A stretch of 39,081 nt of DNA from an uncultured Pseudomonas sp. (GCF_913777995.1 NZ_CAJYVE010000049.1:1-39081); one strand, 5' to 3'. Positions 1 to 9,374 are shown, numbered from the stretch's first letter. The notes: generated by a model not told the origin, from the sequence alone. Numbers and translations: made by a program.

Positions 1-14
1 GCCATGTCGTTCAT
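1..14 (-). CDS. algC: Start of a gene, probably algC (phosphomannomutase/phosphoglucomutase), cut by window edge
   Basis: Only five codons (MNDMA) are present, reading leftwards out of the window. A GGGG stretch lies about 8 bases upstream of the ATG as a possible ribosome binding site. The identification rests on gene order: in Pseudomonas chromosomes the coaBC-dut pair is normally followed by algC, the bifunctional sugar phosphate mutase that supplies alginate, LPS and rhamnolipid precursors. The sequence itself cannot confirm the product, and a second ATG at 5-3 could be the true start. Confidence 0.4.
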
Positions 15-124
15 CTGGAAAACCCCATCAGTCAGCAGCGCTCGGTTGCAGGCGCACGCAGAGCGCTTGGACGAAGGTTGCAGCCCGGAGTTCGCCATCC
101 ATGGCGAATTTGCTCATGTCCGGT

Positions 125-580
125 TCAACGGGTGCCGGAGTGACCGAAGCCACCGGCGCCGCGCTGGCTTTGATCGAACGATTCGACGATCTCGAACTGC
201 GCCTGTACCACGGGCACGAGCACCAGCTGGGCGATACGCTCACCGACTGCGATGGTGAAGGCGGTGGTGCCGCGGTTCCAGCACGACACCATCAGTTCGC
301 CCTGGTAGTCCGAATCGATCAGCCCGACCAGGTTGCCCAGCACGATGCCATGCTTGTGGCCCAGGCCCGAGCGCGGCAGCACCAGTGCGGCAAGACCCGG
401 GTCGCTGATATGGATGGACAGGCCTGTCGGAATCAGCACCGTCTGGCCGGGTTCGAGCACCGTGTCTTGCGCGAGCAGGGCGCGCAGGTCCAGGCCGGCA
501 GAGCCCGGCGTGGCGTATTGCGGCAACGGAAATTCGGTACCCAGGCGTGGGTCGAGGATCTTGGCTTGTAATGCGTGCAT
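125..580 (-). CDS. dut: Deoxyuridine 5'-triphosphate nucleotidohydrolase (dUTPase)
   Basis: A 151-residue protein of normal length for the homotrimeric dUTPase family. The enzyme hydrolyses dUTP to dUMP and pyrophosphate, keeping uracil out of DNA and feeding dTMP synthesis. The conserved motifs are visible in order: [11 protein letters not shown] (motif 2), [11 protein letters not shown] (motif 3, with the Asp that activates water), GERIAQLV (motif 4) and the flexible C-terminal [10 protein letters not shown] (motif 5) that closes over the nucleotide. It starts 5 bases after the coaBC stop on the same strand, so the two genes are almost certainly one transcript. No strong Shine-Dalgarno is visible, which fits translational coupling to coaBC. 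Confidence 0.97.
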   Translation of the reverse strand: MHALQAKILDPRLGTEFPLPQYATPGSAGLDLRALLAQDTVLEPGQTVLIPTGLSIHISDPGLAALVLPRSGLGHKHGIVLGNLVGLIDSDYQGELMVSCWNRGTTAFTIAVGERIAQLVLVPVVQAQFEIVESFDQSQRGAGGFGHSGTR

Positions 581-585
581 GTAAC

Positions 586-1797
586 TTATTGAACCTGGTT
601 GAGCCGTTCGGCGATGAAGGCAACCAGCTGGCGGGCGATCTTGCCCTTGCTGGTCTGCGCGAAGAGGGTCTGGTGCTGCTGGCGGTCGATCACGGTCAAG
701 GCGTTTTCTTCGCTGTTGAAGCCGATGCTGGGGTTGGCCACATCATTGGCGACGATCAGGTCGAGGTTCTTGTCCTTGAGCTTGCGTGCAGCATAGTCGA
801 GCAGGTGCTCGGTCTCGGCGGCGAAACCGACGCTGAACGGACGGTCCGGGCGGGTCGCGATGGTCGCCAGGATGTCCGGGTTGCGGACCATCTGCAGCAA
901 CAGGCCATCGCCGGTGCTGGGGTCCTTCTTGAGCTTGTGCGCGGCGACCACCTCGGGGCGGTAGTCGGCCACGGCCGCCGAAGCGATGAACAGATCGCAG
1001 GGAATCGCCGCCTCGCAGGCCGCGAGCATGTCGCGGGCGCTGACCACGTCGATGCGTGTGACGCGGTCCGGGGTCGGCAGGCTTACCGGGCCGGTGATCA
1101 GCGTCACCCGTGCGCCCGCTTCCACGGCTGCCTCGGCCAGGGCGAAGCCCATCTTGCCGGAGCTGTGGTTGGTGATGTAGCGCACCGGGTCGATGTTTTC
1201 CTGGGTGGGGCCGGCGGTGATCAGCACGTGCTTGCCGGTCAGGGTCAGGCGCTGGAAGCATTCGGCGGCGCACAGCGCCAGCTCGCCGGGTTCCAGCATG
1301 CGCCCGTAGCCCACGTCGCCGCAGGCCTGGCTGCCCGAGGCCGGGCCGAACACCCGCCAGCCGCGCTCTTCGAGCTGCCGGGTATTGTGCTGCACCGAGG
1401 CGTCGCGCCACATGGCCTGGTTCATCGCCGGCGCAATGGCCACGGTGGCGTCGGTGGCCAGCACGATGGTGGTCAGCAGGTCGTTGGCGATGCCCTGAGC
1501 GAGGCGCGCGATGAGGTCGGCGGTGGCTGGGGCGATGAGAATCAGGTCTGCCCACTTGGCCAGCTCGATATGCCCCATGGCCGCTTCGGCCGCCGGGTCG
1601 AGCAGTTCCAGGTGCACCGGGTTGCCCGACAGGGCCTGCATGGTCAGAGGGGTGATGAATTCCGCACCGCCACGGGTCATCACGACCCGCACCTCGGCGC
1701 CCTGGTCACGCAGCCGGCGAACCAGCTCCGCGCTCTTGTAGGCCGCGATGCCGCCGCCGACGCCCAGAACGATGCGTTTTCGATACAGCCGCTGCAT
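586..1797 (-). CDS. coaBC: Bifunctional phosphopantothenoylcysteine decarboxylase / phosphopantothenate-cysteine ligase
   Basis: A 403-residue protein that joins cysteine to 4'-phosphopantothenate (CoaB) and decarboxylates the product (CoaC), the second and third steps of coenzyme A synthesis. The N-terminal flavoprotein domain shows [18 protein letters not shown], the PAMNQAMW segment and the conserved Cys in [13 protein letters not shown]. The C-terminal ligase half begins near residue 190 with [27 protein letters not shown], followed by SAAVADYRP and the KLKKDP motif. An AAGG lies upstream of the chosen ATG. It is the first gene of a leftward operon with dut and probably algC, and is divergent from radC across about 180 bp that must hold both promoters. 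Confidence 0.97.
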   Translation of the reverse strand: MQRLYRKRIVLGVGGGIAAYKSAELVRRLRDQGAEVRVVMTRGGAEFITPLTMQALSGNPVHLELLDPAAEAAMGHIELAKWADLILIAPATADLIARLAQGIANDLLTTIVLATDATVAIAPAMNQAMWRDASVQHNTRQLEERGWRVFGPASGSQACGDVGYGRMLEPGELALCAAECFQRLTLTGKHVLITAGPTQENIDPVRYITNHSSGKMGFALAEAAVEAGARVTLITGPVSLPTPDRVTRIDVVSARDMLAACEAAIPCDLFIASAAVADYRPEVVAAHKLKKDPSTGDGLLLQMVRNPDILATIATRPDRPFSVGFAAETEHLLDYAARKLKDKNLDLIVANDVANPSIGFNSEENALTVIDRQQHQTLFAQTSKGKIARQLVAFIAERLNQVQ

Positions 1798-1979
1798 AGG
1801 CCTGCCTTATCCTGGTCAATGTTGGCGCTGTGTCGACTGCAGCACAGGGGCTGTCGAAGTCTCCTACAAGACTTGATAGGTCCACAGCCTTCCCGGCAGG
1901 TCGCCGCGCAAAAAAGATTGGCTAAGATAGCACAGCGTCCGTACTGGAGCAGCGATGAGCCTATGCACAGGGAGGTGTC

Positions 1980-2654
1980 ATGAGTATTCGCAACTGGCCT
2001 GCGCCGGAGCGCCCGCGTGAACGTCTGCTTAGCCTGGGAGCGGCGAGACTGTCCGACGCCGAGCTGCTGGCCATCTTCCTGCGTACCGGTGTGTCCGGGC
2101 GCAGCGCTGTAGACCTGGCGCGGTACCTGTTGAGTGAGTTCGGTGGCCTGCGCGCACTGCTCGAGGCCGATCTCCCCGCGTTCTGCGCCCATCTGGGGCT
2201 GGGGCCGGCGAAGTTCGCGCAACTGCAGGCGGTGCTGGAGATGTCGCGTCGGCATCTGGCCGAGTCCCTGCGCCGCGACTCGGCGCTGGAAAACCCCCAG
2301 CAGGTGCGCCACTACCTCAAGTCGCTGCTGCGCCACGAGCCCCACGAAGTCTTCGGTTGCGTGTTTCTCGACAGCAAGCACCGCGTGCTGGCCTTCGAGG
2401 TCCTGTTCCAGGGCTCCATCAATACGGCCTATGTGCACCCGCGCCAGGTCGTGAAGCGTGCCCTGGCGCACAATGCCGCCAGCGTCATCCTGTGCCACAA
2501 CCATCCTTCCGGCGTCAGCGAGCCCAGCCGTGCCGACATCGAACTGACCAAGCGCCTCACCCAGGCGCTGGCGCTGGTCGATGTGGTGGTGCTGGACCAC
2601 GTGATCGTCGGTGACGGTGATCCGCTGTCACTGGTCGAGCGTGGCCTGATGTAA
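1980..2654 (+). CDS. radC: RadC family JAB/MPN-domain protein
   Basis: A 224-residue protein of typical length. The N-terminal helix-hairpin-helix-like region (about residues 1-100) contains [25 protein letters not shown]. The C-terminal JAB/MPN metalloprotease-like domain carries the zinc-binding motif [15 protein letters not shown] with its His-x-His and Asp. The biochemical role of RadC is unsettled; the original link to repair of radiation damage was not upheld. A strong GGGAGG lies just upstream of the ATG. The last 27 bases overlap the 3' end of the convergent sensor kinase gene. Confidence 0.95.
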   Translation: MSIRNWPAPERPRERLLSLGAARLSDAELLAIFLRTGVSGRSAVDLARYLLSEFGGLRALLEADLPAFCAHLGLGPAKFAQLQAVLEMSRRHLAESLRRDSALENPQQVRHYLKSLLRHEPHEVFGCVFLDSKHRVLAFEVLFQGSINTAYVHPRQVVKRALAHNAASVILCHNHPSGVSEPSRADIELTKRLTQALALVDVVVLDHVIVGDGDPLSLVERGLM

Positions 2655-4028
2655 CGGCAGGCTCAGGGTCGCCGCCAGCCCGCCGGTTTCCCGGTTGCGG
2701 ATTTCCAGGCGCCCACCATGCAGCACGGCAACGCGCCTGGCGATGCTCAGGCCCAGCCCGTAGCCCCCGGAGTTGGGATTGCGCGAAGCGTCGCCGCGCA
2801 CAAAAGGTTCGAAGATACCCGGCAGCAGTGGCTCGGGAATGCCGGGGCCACGGTCGAGAATATCGATGTGCAGCGCCTGGGTGTCGGTGCGCAGTTCGAT
2901 GCTCACCTGCCGGGCATAGCGCAAGGCATTGCCCAACAGGTTCTGCAGGCAGCGCTGCAGCAGCAGCTCGTTGGCCAGAAGCCAAGCGGCCTGGCCGCTG
3001 ACCGGCAAGGGCTCCTCAGGCGTGGACAGTTCCTGGCGCAGCCGCAGCAACAAGGCGTGCACGTCGACCGGCTGCATGGCGTGCTGCTCGGCGCTTTGCA
3101 GGTAGTCCAGGATCTGCACGGTCATGCGTTCCATCTCGTTGATGTTGTGCCGCAGCCGCTCACGCGGGCGCTCCTGCTCGACGCGTTCGATCAGCAGGCG
3201 CATGCGTGTCAGCGGCGTGCGCAGATCGTGGGAGACCGCCGCGAGGAAGTAGGCCTGGTCATCGAGCATGGCCTTCAGGCGTTGCTGCATGCTGTTGAAT
3301 GCCTGCGCCGCCTGGCGGACCTCTTCGGAGCCCTCGATGGCCAATGGCGGCTGTTCGAGGTTGTCGCCCAGGCCGCGCGCTGCCTCGGCCAGGCGTTTGA
3401 GCGGGCGCAGGCACAGGCGCACGGCGATCAGGCAGATGACCAGCACGGCAACGATACGCAGGGCATAGACCCGCAGCAGGTAATCGGCAATCAACACCCA
3501 GGCCGACTGACCGCTCCAGCCCTGCAGTTCTTCACCTTCCACCTCCAGCCAGCGGTCCTGGGCCAGTTGCACGGCGAAGTGCAGGTGCGCCTGGGCGGTG
3601 CGCAGGCCGAACAGGCTGTGCCAGACGATGGGCTGGCCTTGGGTGTCAGTCAGCCCGGTGGCGAGCAGGTGGATGCGATAGTCACGGCCGGTTTCATAGT
3701 GCAAGGCCTGGGTCAGCAGCATCTCGATGCGCCGGCTGGCCCGGCCGGTCTCGGTCGAGGCGTTGCGCTCGGGGCGCTGCGTGCGGCAATGCACTTGGTA
3801 ATGAGTACGCAGGCCGGAGGGCAGCGGTGCCTGGCAATCGACCTGCTCGATGATGACTGCCGTGTCCCGCGCCATCAGGCGCACCGGCGCTTCCAGCACT
3901 TGCGCGAAGCGCACATCGAACCAGATGCTGCTGGACGCCAGCTGGATGCCCAGCACGCCAATCACCATGATCACCAGCAGTTGGGCGAACAGGGTTCTGG
4001 GCCACAGGCGCTGCAACAGGGCACGCAT
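2628..4028 (-). CDS. Two-component sensor histidine kinase
   Basis: A 466-residue inner-membrane kinase. TM1 is near residues 13-32, followed by a periplasmic sensor region of about 150 residues and TM2 near 186-206. A HAMP segment follows, then the dimerisation/phosphoacceptor helix with [11 protein letters not shown] (His267). The ATPase domain has the N-box [12 protein letters not shown]1 DRGPGIP, F-box FEPF and G2 GGYGLGLSI. The start was chosen at the ATG that overlaps the stop of the response regulator as ATGA, so the two are translationally coupled. Its architecture resembles EnvZ/PfeS-type kinases. The divergent siderophore receptor suggests that the periplasmic domain senses iron-siderophore status, which is inference. 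The 3' end overlaps radC. Confidence 0.93.
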   Translation of the reverse strand: MRALLQRLWPRTLFAQLLVIMVIGVLGIQLASSSIWFDVRFAQVLEAPVRLMARDTAVIIEQVDCQAPLPSGLRTHYQVHCRTQRPERNASTETGRASRRIEMLLTQALHYETGRDYRIHLLATGLTDTQGQPIVWHSLFGLRTAQAHLHFAVQLAQDRWLEVEGEELQGWSGQSAWVLIADYLLRVYALRIVAVLVICLIAVRLCLRPLKRLAEAARGLGDNLEQPPLAIEGSEEVRQAAQAFNSMQQRLKAMLDDQAYFLAAVSHDLRTPLTRMRLLIERVEQERPRERLRHNINEMERMTVQILDYLQSAEQHAMQPVDVHALLLRLRQELSTPEEPLPVSGQAAWLLANELLLQRCLQNLLGNALRYARQVSIELRTDTQALHIDILDRGPGIPEPLLPGIFEPFVRGDASRNPNSGGYGLGLSIARRVAVLHGGRLEIRNRETGGLAATLSLPLHQATLDQ

Positions 4029-4777
4029 CAGCGGTTGGCCAGGCTCAGCAGGTAGCCTTCGTTGCGGAGGGTGACGATCTCTACCCCCGAGCTGCTTTTG
4101 AAGTGCTGGCGCAGACGGCTGATGCACATGTCCACCGAGCGGTCGTCGGGCTGATAGTCGCGGCCAAAGGCACTGCGGGTGAGCTGTTCGCGGCACAGGA
4201 TGCGCTCTGGCGCCGCCAGCAGCTCGCTGAGGATGCGGTAGTCGGAGCGTGGCAGGGCCACCTCGTGTCGGTCGGCCAGGACCAGCAGGCGGCGCGCGTG
4301 GTCGAGGCGATGGCCGGCGAACGTCTGGCTGCGTGGCAGGCCGGTTTCATGTTCGGCCTCCGGTCGCGCCGAGCGGCGCAGCACGGCCTTGATCCGCGCC
4401 AGCAGTTCACGGGGTTCGAAGGGCTTGGTGACATAGTCGTCGGCACCGACCTCCAGGCCGATCACCCGGTCCAGCGCCGAGCCGCGTGCCGAAAGCATGA
4501 TCACCGCAAGGTCACGATGGCCCTGCAACTGGCGACACAGGCTCAGGCCGTCGTCGCCGGGCAACATCAGGTCGAGGACCAGCAGGCTCACTGGCTCGCT
4601 TTGCAGGTGTTGCCACATCTGCTCGCCATCGGCGGCGGCCAGCACCCGGTAGCCCGCTTCGCTCAGGTAGTCACAAAGCAGCTCACGGATCTCGTCATCA
4701 TCGTCGACCACCAGCAGTGTGTCCCCATACAGCGGCGCCGGGGCAGGGGCGGTGGCCTCATGCTCATTACATTCCAT
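4028..4777 (-). CDS. OmpR/PhoB-type response regulator
   Basis: About 249 residues from the chosen ATG. The receiver domain shows the acidic pocket VVDDDDEIRE, the phosphoacceptor Asp69 in LLVLDLMLPGDDG, and Lys118 in ADDYVTKPFEPRELLARI. The C-terminal winged-helix domain includes RILCREQLT and DRSVDMCISRLRQHF. It forms an ATGA-overlapping operon with the kinase. The start is uncertain: an in-frame ATG at 4792 would add five residues, but a GAG about 6 bases before 4777 makes the later start slightly better. Gene context (divergent TonB-dependent receptor under 100 bp away) suggests it controls that receptor, as PfeR and PirR do in P. aeruginosa. That assignment is by analogy, not by sequence. 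Confidence 0.92.
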   Translation of the reverse strand: MECNEHEATAPAPAPLYGDTLLVVDDDDEIRELLCDYLSEAGYRVLAAADGEQMWQHLQSEPVSLLVLDLMLPGDDGLSLCRQLQGHRDLAVIMLSARGSALDRVIGLEVGADDYVTKPFEPRELLARIKAVLRRSARPEAEHETGLPRSQTFAGHRLDHARRLLVLADRHEVALPRSDYRILSELLAAPERILCREQLTRSAFGRDYQPDDRSVDMCISRLRQHFKSSSGVEIVTLRNEGYLLSLANR

Positions 4778-4790
4778 TACAAACTCATAC
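4765..4790. promoter_or_regulatory. Possible response-regulator binding repeats
   Basis: CATTAC occurs at 4765-4770 and again exactly 10 bases later at 4775-4780, followed by CATAC at 4786-4790. OmpR-family regulators typically bind direct repeats spaced one helical turn apart, so this could be an autoregulatory site also serving the divergent receptor gene. It overlaps the likely start codon of the regulator, and no mutational or comparative support is available here. Confidence 0.25.
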
Positions 4791-4866
4791 ATACGCGCAG
4801 TACAGCGTGAAGAAGCGGTTGATGAAAATCGTATCAAAACTCAACTGCGAACACGAAGCGATTACA

Positions 4867-7170
4867 ATGGCACCCTTTCGTTCTACCTGTTTTCACGCTC
4901 CCGCTTTCCACTCCTTCCCTTTGAAACGCTCGACCCTGTTGCTTGCCCTGGGCTTTGGCACATTGCTTGGCGGCCAGAGCGTACTGGCTGCCGAGGCGCT
5001 GGAGCTGAATGCCATCGATGTGCATGACAGCGCCTACACCCCGGAAGACAGCACCGGGCAGGCGGGCTACACGGTGAAGAGCACGACCAGCTCTACCGGC
5101 CTGAAGCTGACCCCACGGCAGACCCCGCAGTCAGTCACCACCATCACCCAGGAACAGATGCAGGACCGCGCCATCACCAACATGGAGCAGGCCCTGGACG
5201 CTGCGCCGGGGGTCAGCATGAGCAAGATGGAGGTCGGCGGGCGTACCGAATACCGCGCCCGTGGCTATGCAATCAGCAACTGGAAGGTCGACGGCCTGCA
5301 GTATCCGGGCGGCACCGATTTCAGCGGCGCCGGTTCGTCGCTGAACATGGACATGTACGAGCGCATGGACGTGGTGCGTGGCGCCAACGGCCTGCTGGGT
5401 GGCAGCGGCGACCCCTCCGCAACCGTCAACCTGATCCGCAAGCGCCCGACCCGCGAGTTCGGCGGCAGTGCCTACATGACCTACGGCAGCTGGGACAAGG
5501 CCCGCCTGGGCGCCGACCTGAACCTGCCGCTGTCCGAAGACGGCCGTCTGCGTTCGCGCTGGGTGGTCACCCAGCAGGAAGCCAACTCGTTCCGCGACCA
5601 GCAATCCGACCGTTCGCGCGCCGCGCTGGCCAACTTCGAGTTCGACCTGGACGACGCCACCACCCTGGGCGCCGGCTTCCAGTACGAGTACTCCAAGGTG
5701 GTCGGCGGTGGCTGGGGTGCGAACATTCCGATCTGGTACGGCAATGGCAGCAAGACTGACCTGCCGCGCAGCACCAACGTGGTGCCGAGCTGGAGCTTCG
5801 GCGAGTACACCACCCGCACCGCGTTCGGCTCGCTGGAGCATCGTTTCGACAATGACTGGGCACTGAACGTCCACCTGGCGCAGAGCACCACCGATGCCCT
5901 CAACCATCGCGGCCTGGCCAAGGTCAACTCGGGCGGTGGCGGTAATTATGTGGGCTACTTCAACGAAGATGGCAGTGGCGCCATTCTCAACGGCCTGCAC
6001 AGCTCCACCGACACCACCCAGCAGTCCGGGCAGGTCGACCTGAGCGGCCCGTTCCAGGCCTTCGGCCGTACCCACCAGGCAATGTTCGGCTACAACGACA
6101 GCCGCACCGTGGCCTGGTCGCCGCAGTACACCTGCACCATGACCAGCGGCCTGCGCAGCAGCGCGCCGGCGCTGGGCTGCCAGTTCCGTGGCAACAACGG
6201 TTTCGCCATCAGCGACTGGCGCAACGGGGTGGACGACAGCTACTACATGAATGCCAGCCAGACCGGCCTGCACAGCAAGACCACTACGCGCCTGCAGGGC
6301 CTGTACGCGGCCACCCGGATCAGCGTCACCGACCCGCTGTCGGTCATCGCCGGGGTGCGCACCAGCAACTACGACGCGGTGAGCATTGCCACCTCGGGGG
6401 CGCGCACCAGCCAGAGCGAAAGCGGCATCGTCACGCCGTACCTGGGGGCGGTGTATGACCTCAATGACAACTACTCGCTGTATGCCAGCTACACCGACAT
6501 CTTCACCCCGCAGAGCGAGGAAAATGCCGGTGGCGGCAAGATCGAGCCGATTCGTGGCAAGAGCTATGAAACCGGTGTGAAGGGTGAGTGGTTCGAAGGG
6601 CGGCTCAATGCCCAGGTGGCCTACTTCCGCACCCAGCAGGACAACAAGGCGGTCACCGACGGAGCCAACTTGACGCCTACCGGCGCCCAGGCCTACAAGG
6701 CGGGTTCTGGTACGGAAACCGACGGTATCGACCTGGAAATCGCGGGCGCGATCACGCCGAACTGGAACGTCTATGGCGGCTACACCTACCTGCATTTCCG
6801 CCGGGTCGACGCCGACGGTCGCAGCGACCCTTCGCACCTGTTCAAGGCTTCGACCACCTACCGGTTGTCCGGTCCGCTGGACCGCCTGACCCTCGGTACC
6901 GGGGTGACCGCGCAGACCAACATCCGCGCGCTGTCCACCCCGGCCGGGCAGCCCAGCAACGGTGTGAGCCGCAGTGCCAGCGACGTGAACTGGTCCGGCT
7001 ATGCGCTGTGGAACGCCATGGCGCGCTATGACATCAGCGATGACACCTCGCTGACGCTCAATGCCAACAACCTGTTCGACAAGCACTACTACACCCGCTA
7101 CGGCTTCTACGCCGGGGCCATCTACGGTGACCCACGCAACCTGTCGCTGACCCTGCGTACCCGCTTCTGA
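4867..7170 (+). CDS. TonB-dependent siderophore receptor (outer membrane)
   Basis: About 767 residues. The N-terminus has a basic stretch and a hydrophobic core (KRSTLLLALGFGTLLGG) ending near SVLAAEA, a plausible signal peptide, then a TonB-box-like ALELNAIDV. The plug domain is clear (TPRQTPQSVTTITQEQMQDR, YRARGYAI, VDGLQYPGG, VRGANGLLGGSGDPSATVNLIRKRPT). The rest is a 22-stranded-barrel-type region ending in the outer-membrane-typical LTLRTRF with terminal Phe. No N-terminal STN signalling domain is present, so it is not a FpvA-style transducer and probably relies on the adjacent two-component system for induction. The siderophore cannot be named from sequence. An earlier in-frame ATG at 4822 with a GAAG upstream is an alternative start. 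Confidence 0.93.
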   Translation: MAPFRSTCFHAPAFHSFPLKRSTLLLALGFGTLLGGQSVLAAEALELNAIDVHDSAYTPEDSTGQAGYTVKSTTSSTGLKLTPRQTPQSVTTITQEQMQDRAITNMEQALDAAPGVSMSKMEVGGRTEYRARGYAISNWKVDGLQYPGGTDFSGAGSSLNMDMYERMDVVRGANGLLGGSGDPSATVNLIRKRPTREFGGSAYMTYGSWDKARLGADLNLPLSEDGRLRSRWVVTQQEANSFRDQQSDRSRAALANFEFDLDDATTLGAGFQYEYSKVVGGGWGANIPIWYGNGSKTDLPRSTNVVPSWSFGEYTTRTAFGSLEHRFDNDWALNVHLAQSTTDALNHRGLAKVNSGGGGNYVGYFNEDGSGAILNGLHSSTDTTQQSGQVDLSGPFQAFGRTHQAMFGYNDSRTVAWSPQYTCTMTSGLRSSAPALGCQFRGNNGFAISDWRNGVDDSYYMNASQTGLHSKTTTRLQGLYAATRISVTDPLSVIAGVRTSNYDAVSIATSGARTSQSESGIVTPYLGAVYDLNDNYSLYASYTDIFTPQSEENAGGGKIEPIRGKSYETGVKGEWFEGRLNAQVAYFRTQQDNKAVTDGANLTPTGAQAYKAGSGTETDGIDLEIAGAITPNWNVYGGYTYLHFRRVDADGRSDPSHLFKASTTYRLSGPLDRLTLGTGVTAQTNIRALSTPAGQPSNGVSRSASDVNWSGYALWNAMARYDISDDTSLTLNANNLFDKHYYTRYGFYAGAIYGDPRNLSLTLRTRF

Positions 7171-7242
7171 CCCCTATCAGAGCAGAAAGGCATCGCGGCT
7201 GAACCCGTTCCTATCGGTACCTCTGAATAGCGGCATTCACCT

Positions 7243-7383
7243 GGTAGGACCGGCTTCAGCCGGGAAGAGGCCGGCAAGGCCAGCGCATCTGATGTGGATG
7301 CGCCGCACGCTTCGCGGCTGAAGCCTACCGGTGTTTACCTCGGTTGCGGACCACCCGGTAGGCACGGCTCAGCCGCGAAGCAG
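7243..7383. repeat. REP-type inverted repeats
   Basis: Three related units lie between two genes: GGTAGGACCGGCTTCAGCC at 7243, its inverted relative CTTCGCGGCTGAAGCCTACC ending at 7329, and a further GGTAGGCACGGCTCAGCCGC near 7357. Such intergenic palindromes are typical of P. putida-group REP/BIME elements and may act as transcript ends for the flanking convergent genes. Confidence 0.7.
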
Positions 7384-7388
7384 CGAGC

Positions 7389-8975
7389 CTACTTGACCTG
7401 CACCTTGGCGAAGTCCTGGCGCCCGAACGGGTTGACCTGATAGCCGCTGACTGCCTTGCGCGCCAGCACGGCGGCGGTCGGGTGGGCCAGCGGCAGCCAC
7501 AGGGCCTGCTGCTGGATCTGCGCCTGGGCCTGCTGGTAGAGCTTGCTGCGCGCGGCCTGGTCGCTGGTGGCCTTGGCGTCGCTGATCAGCTTGTCCAGCG
7601 TCTTGTCGCAGTAACGGGCGAAGTTGGTGCCCGACTGCACGGCTGCGCAGGAAAATTGCGGGGTCAGGAAGTTGTCCGGGTCGCCGTTGTCGCCCGCCCA
7701 GCCCATGAACAGCAAGTCATGTTCGCCCGCCTTGGCGCGGCGGATCAGCTCGCCCCACTCGATCACCTTGATCTCGGCGTCGATGCCGATCTGCTTGAGG
7801 TCCGCCTGCAGCAATTGCGCGCCCAGCCCCGGGTTGGGGTTGAGCAGGCTGCCCGACGGTCGTGTCCAGATAGTGGTCTTCACGCCTTCCTTGACGCCCG
7901 CCTTGGCCATCAGCGCCTTGGCCTTGGCCACGTCGTGCTTGTAGCCCGGCAGGTTCTTGGCGTAGCTCCAGGTATTGGGCGGAAAGGGGCCGTTGGCAGG
8001 CTCGGCGGTGCCTTCGAACACCGCCTTGAGGTAATTGGCCTTGTCGAACGCCAGGTTCACCGCCTGGCGCACTTCGGGCTTGTCGAATGGCGGGTGCTGG
8101 CTGTTGAAGGCCACGAAGGCGGTCATGAAGGCTTCGGTCTTCTCGACCTTGAGGTCCTTGTCCTCGCTGGCCGCCTGGATGTCCATGGGCTTGGGCGACA
8201 GGGCGATCTGGCATTCGTCGCGGCGAATCTTCTGCAGGCGCACGTTGGCGTCCGGGGTGATGGCATAGACCAGGGTGTCGATGGCCGGCTTGCCGGCGAA
8301 GTAGTCGGGGTTAGCGGTGTAGCGCACCGCAGCGTCCTTCTGGAAGCGGCGGAACACGAACGGCCCGGTGCCGATCGGTTGGGTGTTGAGCTTCTCCGGG
8401 GTCCCGGCCTTGAGCAGCTGCGCGGTGTATTCGGCGGAGTAGATCGACGCGAAGCCCATGCTCAGCGTGGCCAGGAAGGTCGCATCGGCGCGGTTCAGGG
8501 TAAAGCGCACGGTATGCGGGTCGGTCGCCTCGACCTGCTTGATCAGCGCCGGCAGCTGCATCGACTGCGCATGCGGGAAGCCGCTCTGCGCCACCTTGTG
8601 CCAGGGATTCTGCGGGTCGAGCATGCGCGTGAAGGTGAACACCACGTCGTCGGCGTTCAGCTCACGGCTGGGTGTGAAGTAGTCGGTGCTGTGGAACTTC
8701 ACCCCCTGGCGCAGCTTGAAGTCGTAGGTGAGGCCGTCTGGCGACACGCTCCAGCTCTGCGCCAGGCTGGGCACCAGCTTGCCGCTGCCCGCGTCGAACT
8801 CCACCAGGCGGTTCATCAGCACGTCGGCCGAAGCATTGGTGGTGGTCAGCGAGTTGTACTGCACCACGTCGAAGCCCTCCGGGCTGGCTTCGGTACACAC
8901 GGCCAGGCTGGCGGCCTGGGCCAGTGGCGACAACAACAATGGGGCGAGCAACAGCGGGAGTGCAGCAAGGCGCAT
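7389..8975 (-). CDS. ABC transporter periplasmic substrate-binding protein, dipeptide (DppA/SBP family 5) type
   Basis: A 528-residue secreted protein. The signal peptide is clear (MRLAALPLLLAPLLLSPLAQA, cleavage near residue 21). The mature protein follows the family 5 pattern: SLAVCTEASPEGFDVVQ at the start, ADVLMNRLVEFD, the LAQSWSVSPDGLTYDFKLRQGVKFH signature, and DGLLFMGWAGDNGDPDNF-type sequence near the C-terminus. AGGAA sits 8 bases before the ATG. No permease or ATPase genes adjoin it, so it is an orphan binding protein that must share a Dpp-like transporter elsewhere. A peptide-binding-protein gene at this position beside rpmB is, to my knowledge, also found in P. aeruginosa (PA5317). 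Substrate is likely di/tripeptides; haem or other ligands cannot be excluded. Confidence 0.93.
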   Translation of the reverse strand: MRLAALPLLLAPLLLSPLAQAASLAVCTEASPEGFDVVQYNSLTTTNASADVLMNRLVEFDAGSGKLVPSLAQSWSVSPDGLTYDFKLRQGVKFHSTDYFTPSRELNADDVVFTFTRMLDPQNPWHKVAQSGFPHAQSMQLPALIKQVEATDPHTVRFTLNRADATFLATLSMGFASIYSAEYTAQLLKAGTPEKLNTQPIGTGPFVFRRFQKDAAVRYTANPDYFAGKPAIDTLVYAITPDANVRLQKIRRDECQIALSPKPMDIQAASEDKDLKVEKTEAFMTAFVAFNSQHPPFDKPEVRQAVNLAFDKANYLKAVFEGTAEPANGPFPPNTWSYAKNLPGYKHDVAKAKALMAKAGVKEGVKTTIWTRPSGSLLNPNPGLGAQLLQADLKQIGIDAEIKVIEWGELIRRAKAGEHDLLFMGWAGDNGDPDNFLTPQFSCAAVQSGTNFARYCDKTLDKLISDAKATSDQAARSKLYQQAQAQIQQQALWLPLAHPTAAVLARKAVSGYQVNPFGRQDFAKVQVK

Positions 8976-9197
8976 GGTGAAATTCCTGTTCAGGTAGAGA
9001 GGGCTGTGGCCTTACGGCATGATGCGCGAACGGCGACAGCTCCGGGCCCCATCTGCCGGTGCAGTCTGGTCATCGACCTACCCTAGACGATGTACCGCCG
9101 CACGACAATCAAAGGCAGGCGACGAATGGTCATGTGCCATCGACCGCGCCAGGCCGCGTCGGTGCCCATGTAAATGCAAGGCAAAACGCTTTGCTTG
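8976..9197. other. Intergenic region between the binding-protein gene and rpmB
   Basis: This stretch must hold the leftward promoter of the binding-protein gene. I see no convincing coding sequence; the leftward open frame that crosses 9083-9376 covers the rpmB promoter and leader and has no family resemblance. No clear terminator or known operator was recognised. Confidence 0.5.
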
Positions 9198-9226
9198 TTG
9201 TTGCCCTGCGGGCTTTCTGGTATAAA
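9198..9226 (+). promoter_or_regulatory. Sigma-70 promoter of the rpmB-rpmG operon
   Basis: TTGTTG at 9198-9203 and TATAAA at 9221-9226 are separated by exactly 17 bases. This is a good match to the sigma-70 consensus, and lies about 150 bp upstream of rpmB, implying a leader of about 140 nt. Confidence 0.7.
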
Positions 9227-9328
9227 GCAGCGCTCTTTTCTAGGGCCCGGTTTCTTGCACACCTGCTGTAGCCGGTAAGACCCTTGAAGAAACGCGGCGC
9301 TCAGGCGCCAAATGACTGAGAGATAAGC

Positions 9329-9360
9329 GGCCAACCCATGCCGGGTTGGGCATGTGGTTT
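9329..9360 (+). promoter_or_regulatory. Leader segment with two mutually exclusive hairpins before rpmB
   Basis: CAACCC (from 9333) can pair with GGGTTG, while the overlapping CATGCC can instead pair with the later GGCATG. Both cannot form together. Ribosomal protein operons are often autoregulated through leader structure, so this could be an L28 control site; no comparative data are available here. Confidence 0.3.
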
Positions 9361-9374
9361 TAGAGGGCTGAGGC

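Noticed and set aside
547-1983. 478-residue open frame on the plus strand over coaBC
   Set aside because: It is antisense to a clearly conserved gene, is low-complexity in composition, and has no recognisable motif; long shadow frames are common in GC-rich DNA.
4793-4866. Fur box before the siderophore receptor
   Set aside because: No GATAATGATAATCATTATC-like sequence with adequate match was found; only weak AT-rich dyads are present.
5131-7086. 651-residue leftward open frame inside the siderophore receptor
   Set aside because: Antisense shadow of a strongly conserved outer-membrane protein; the predicted protein is Arg/Gly/Val-rich with no family resemblance.
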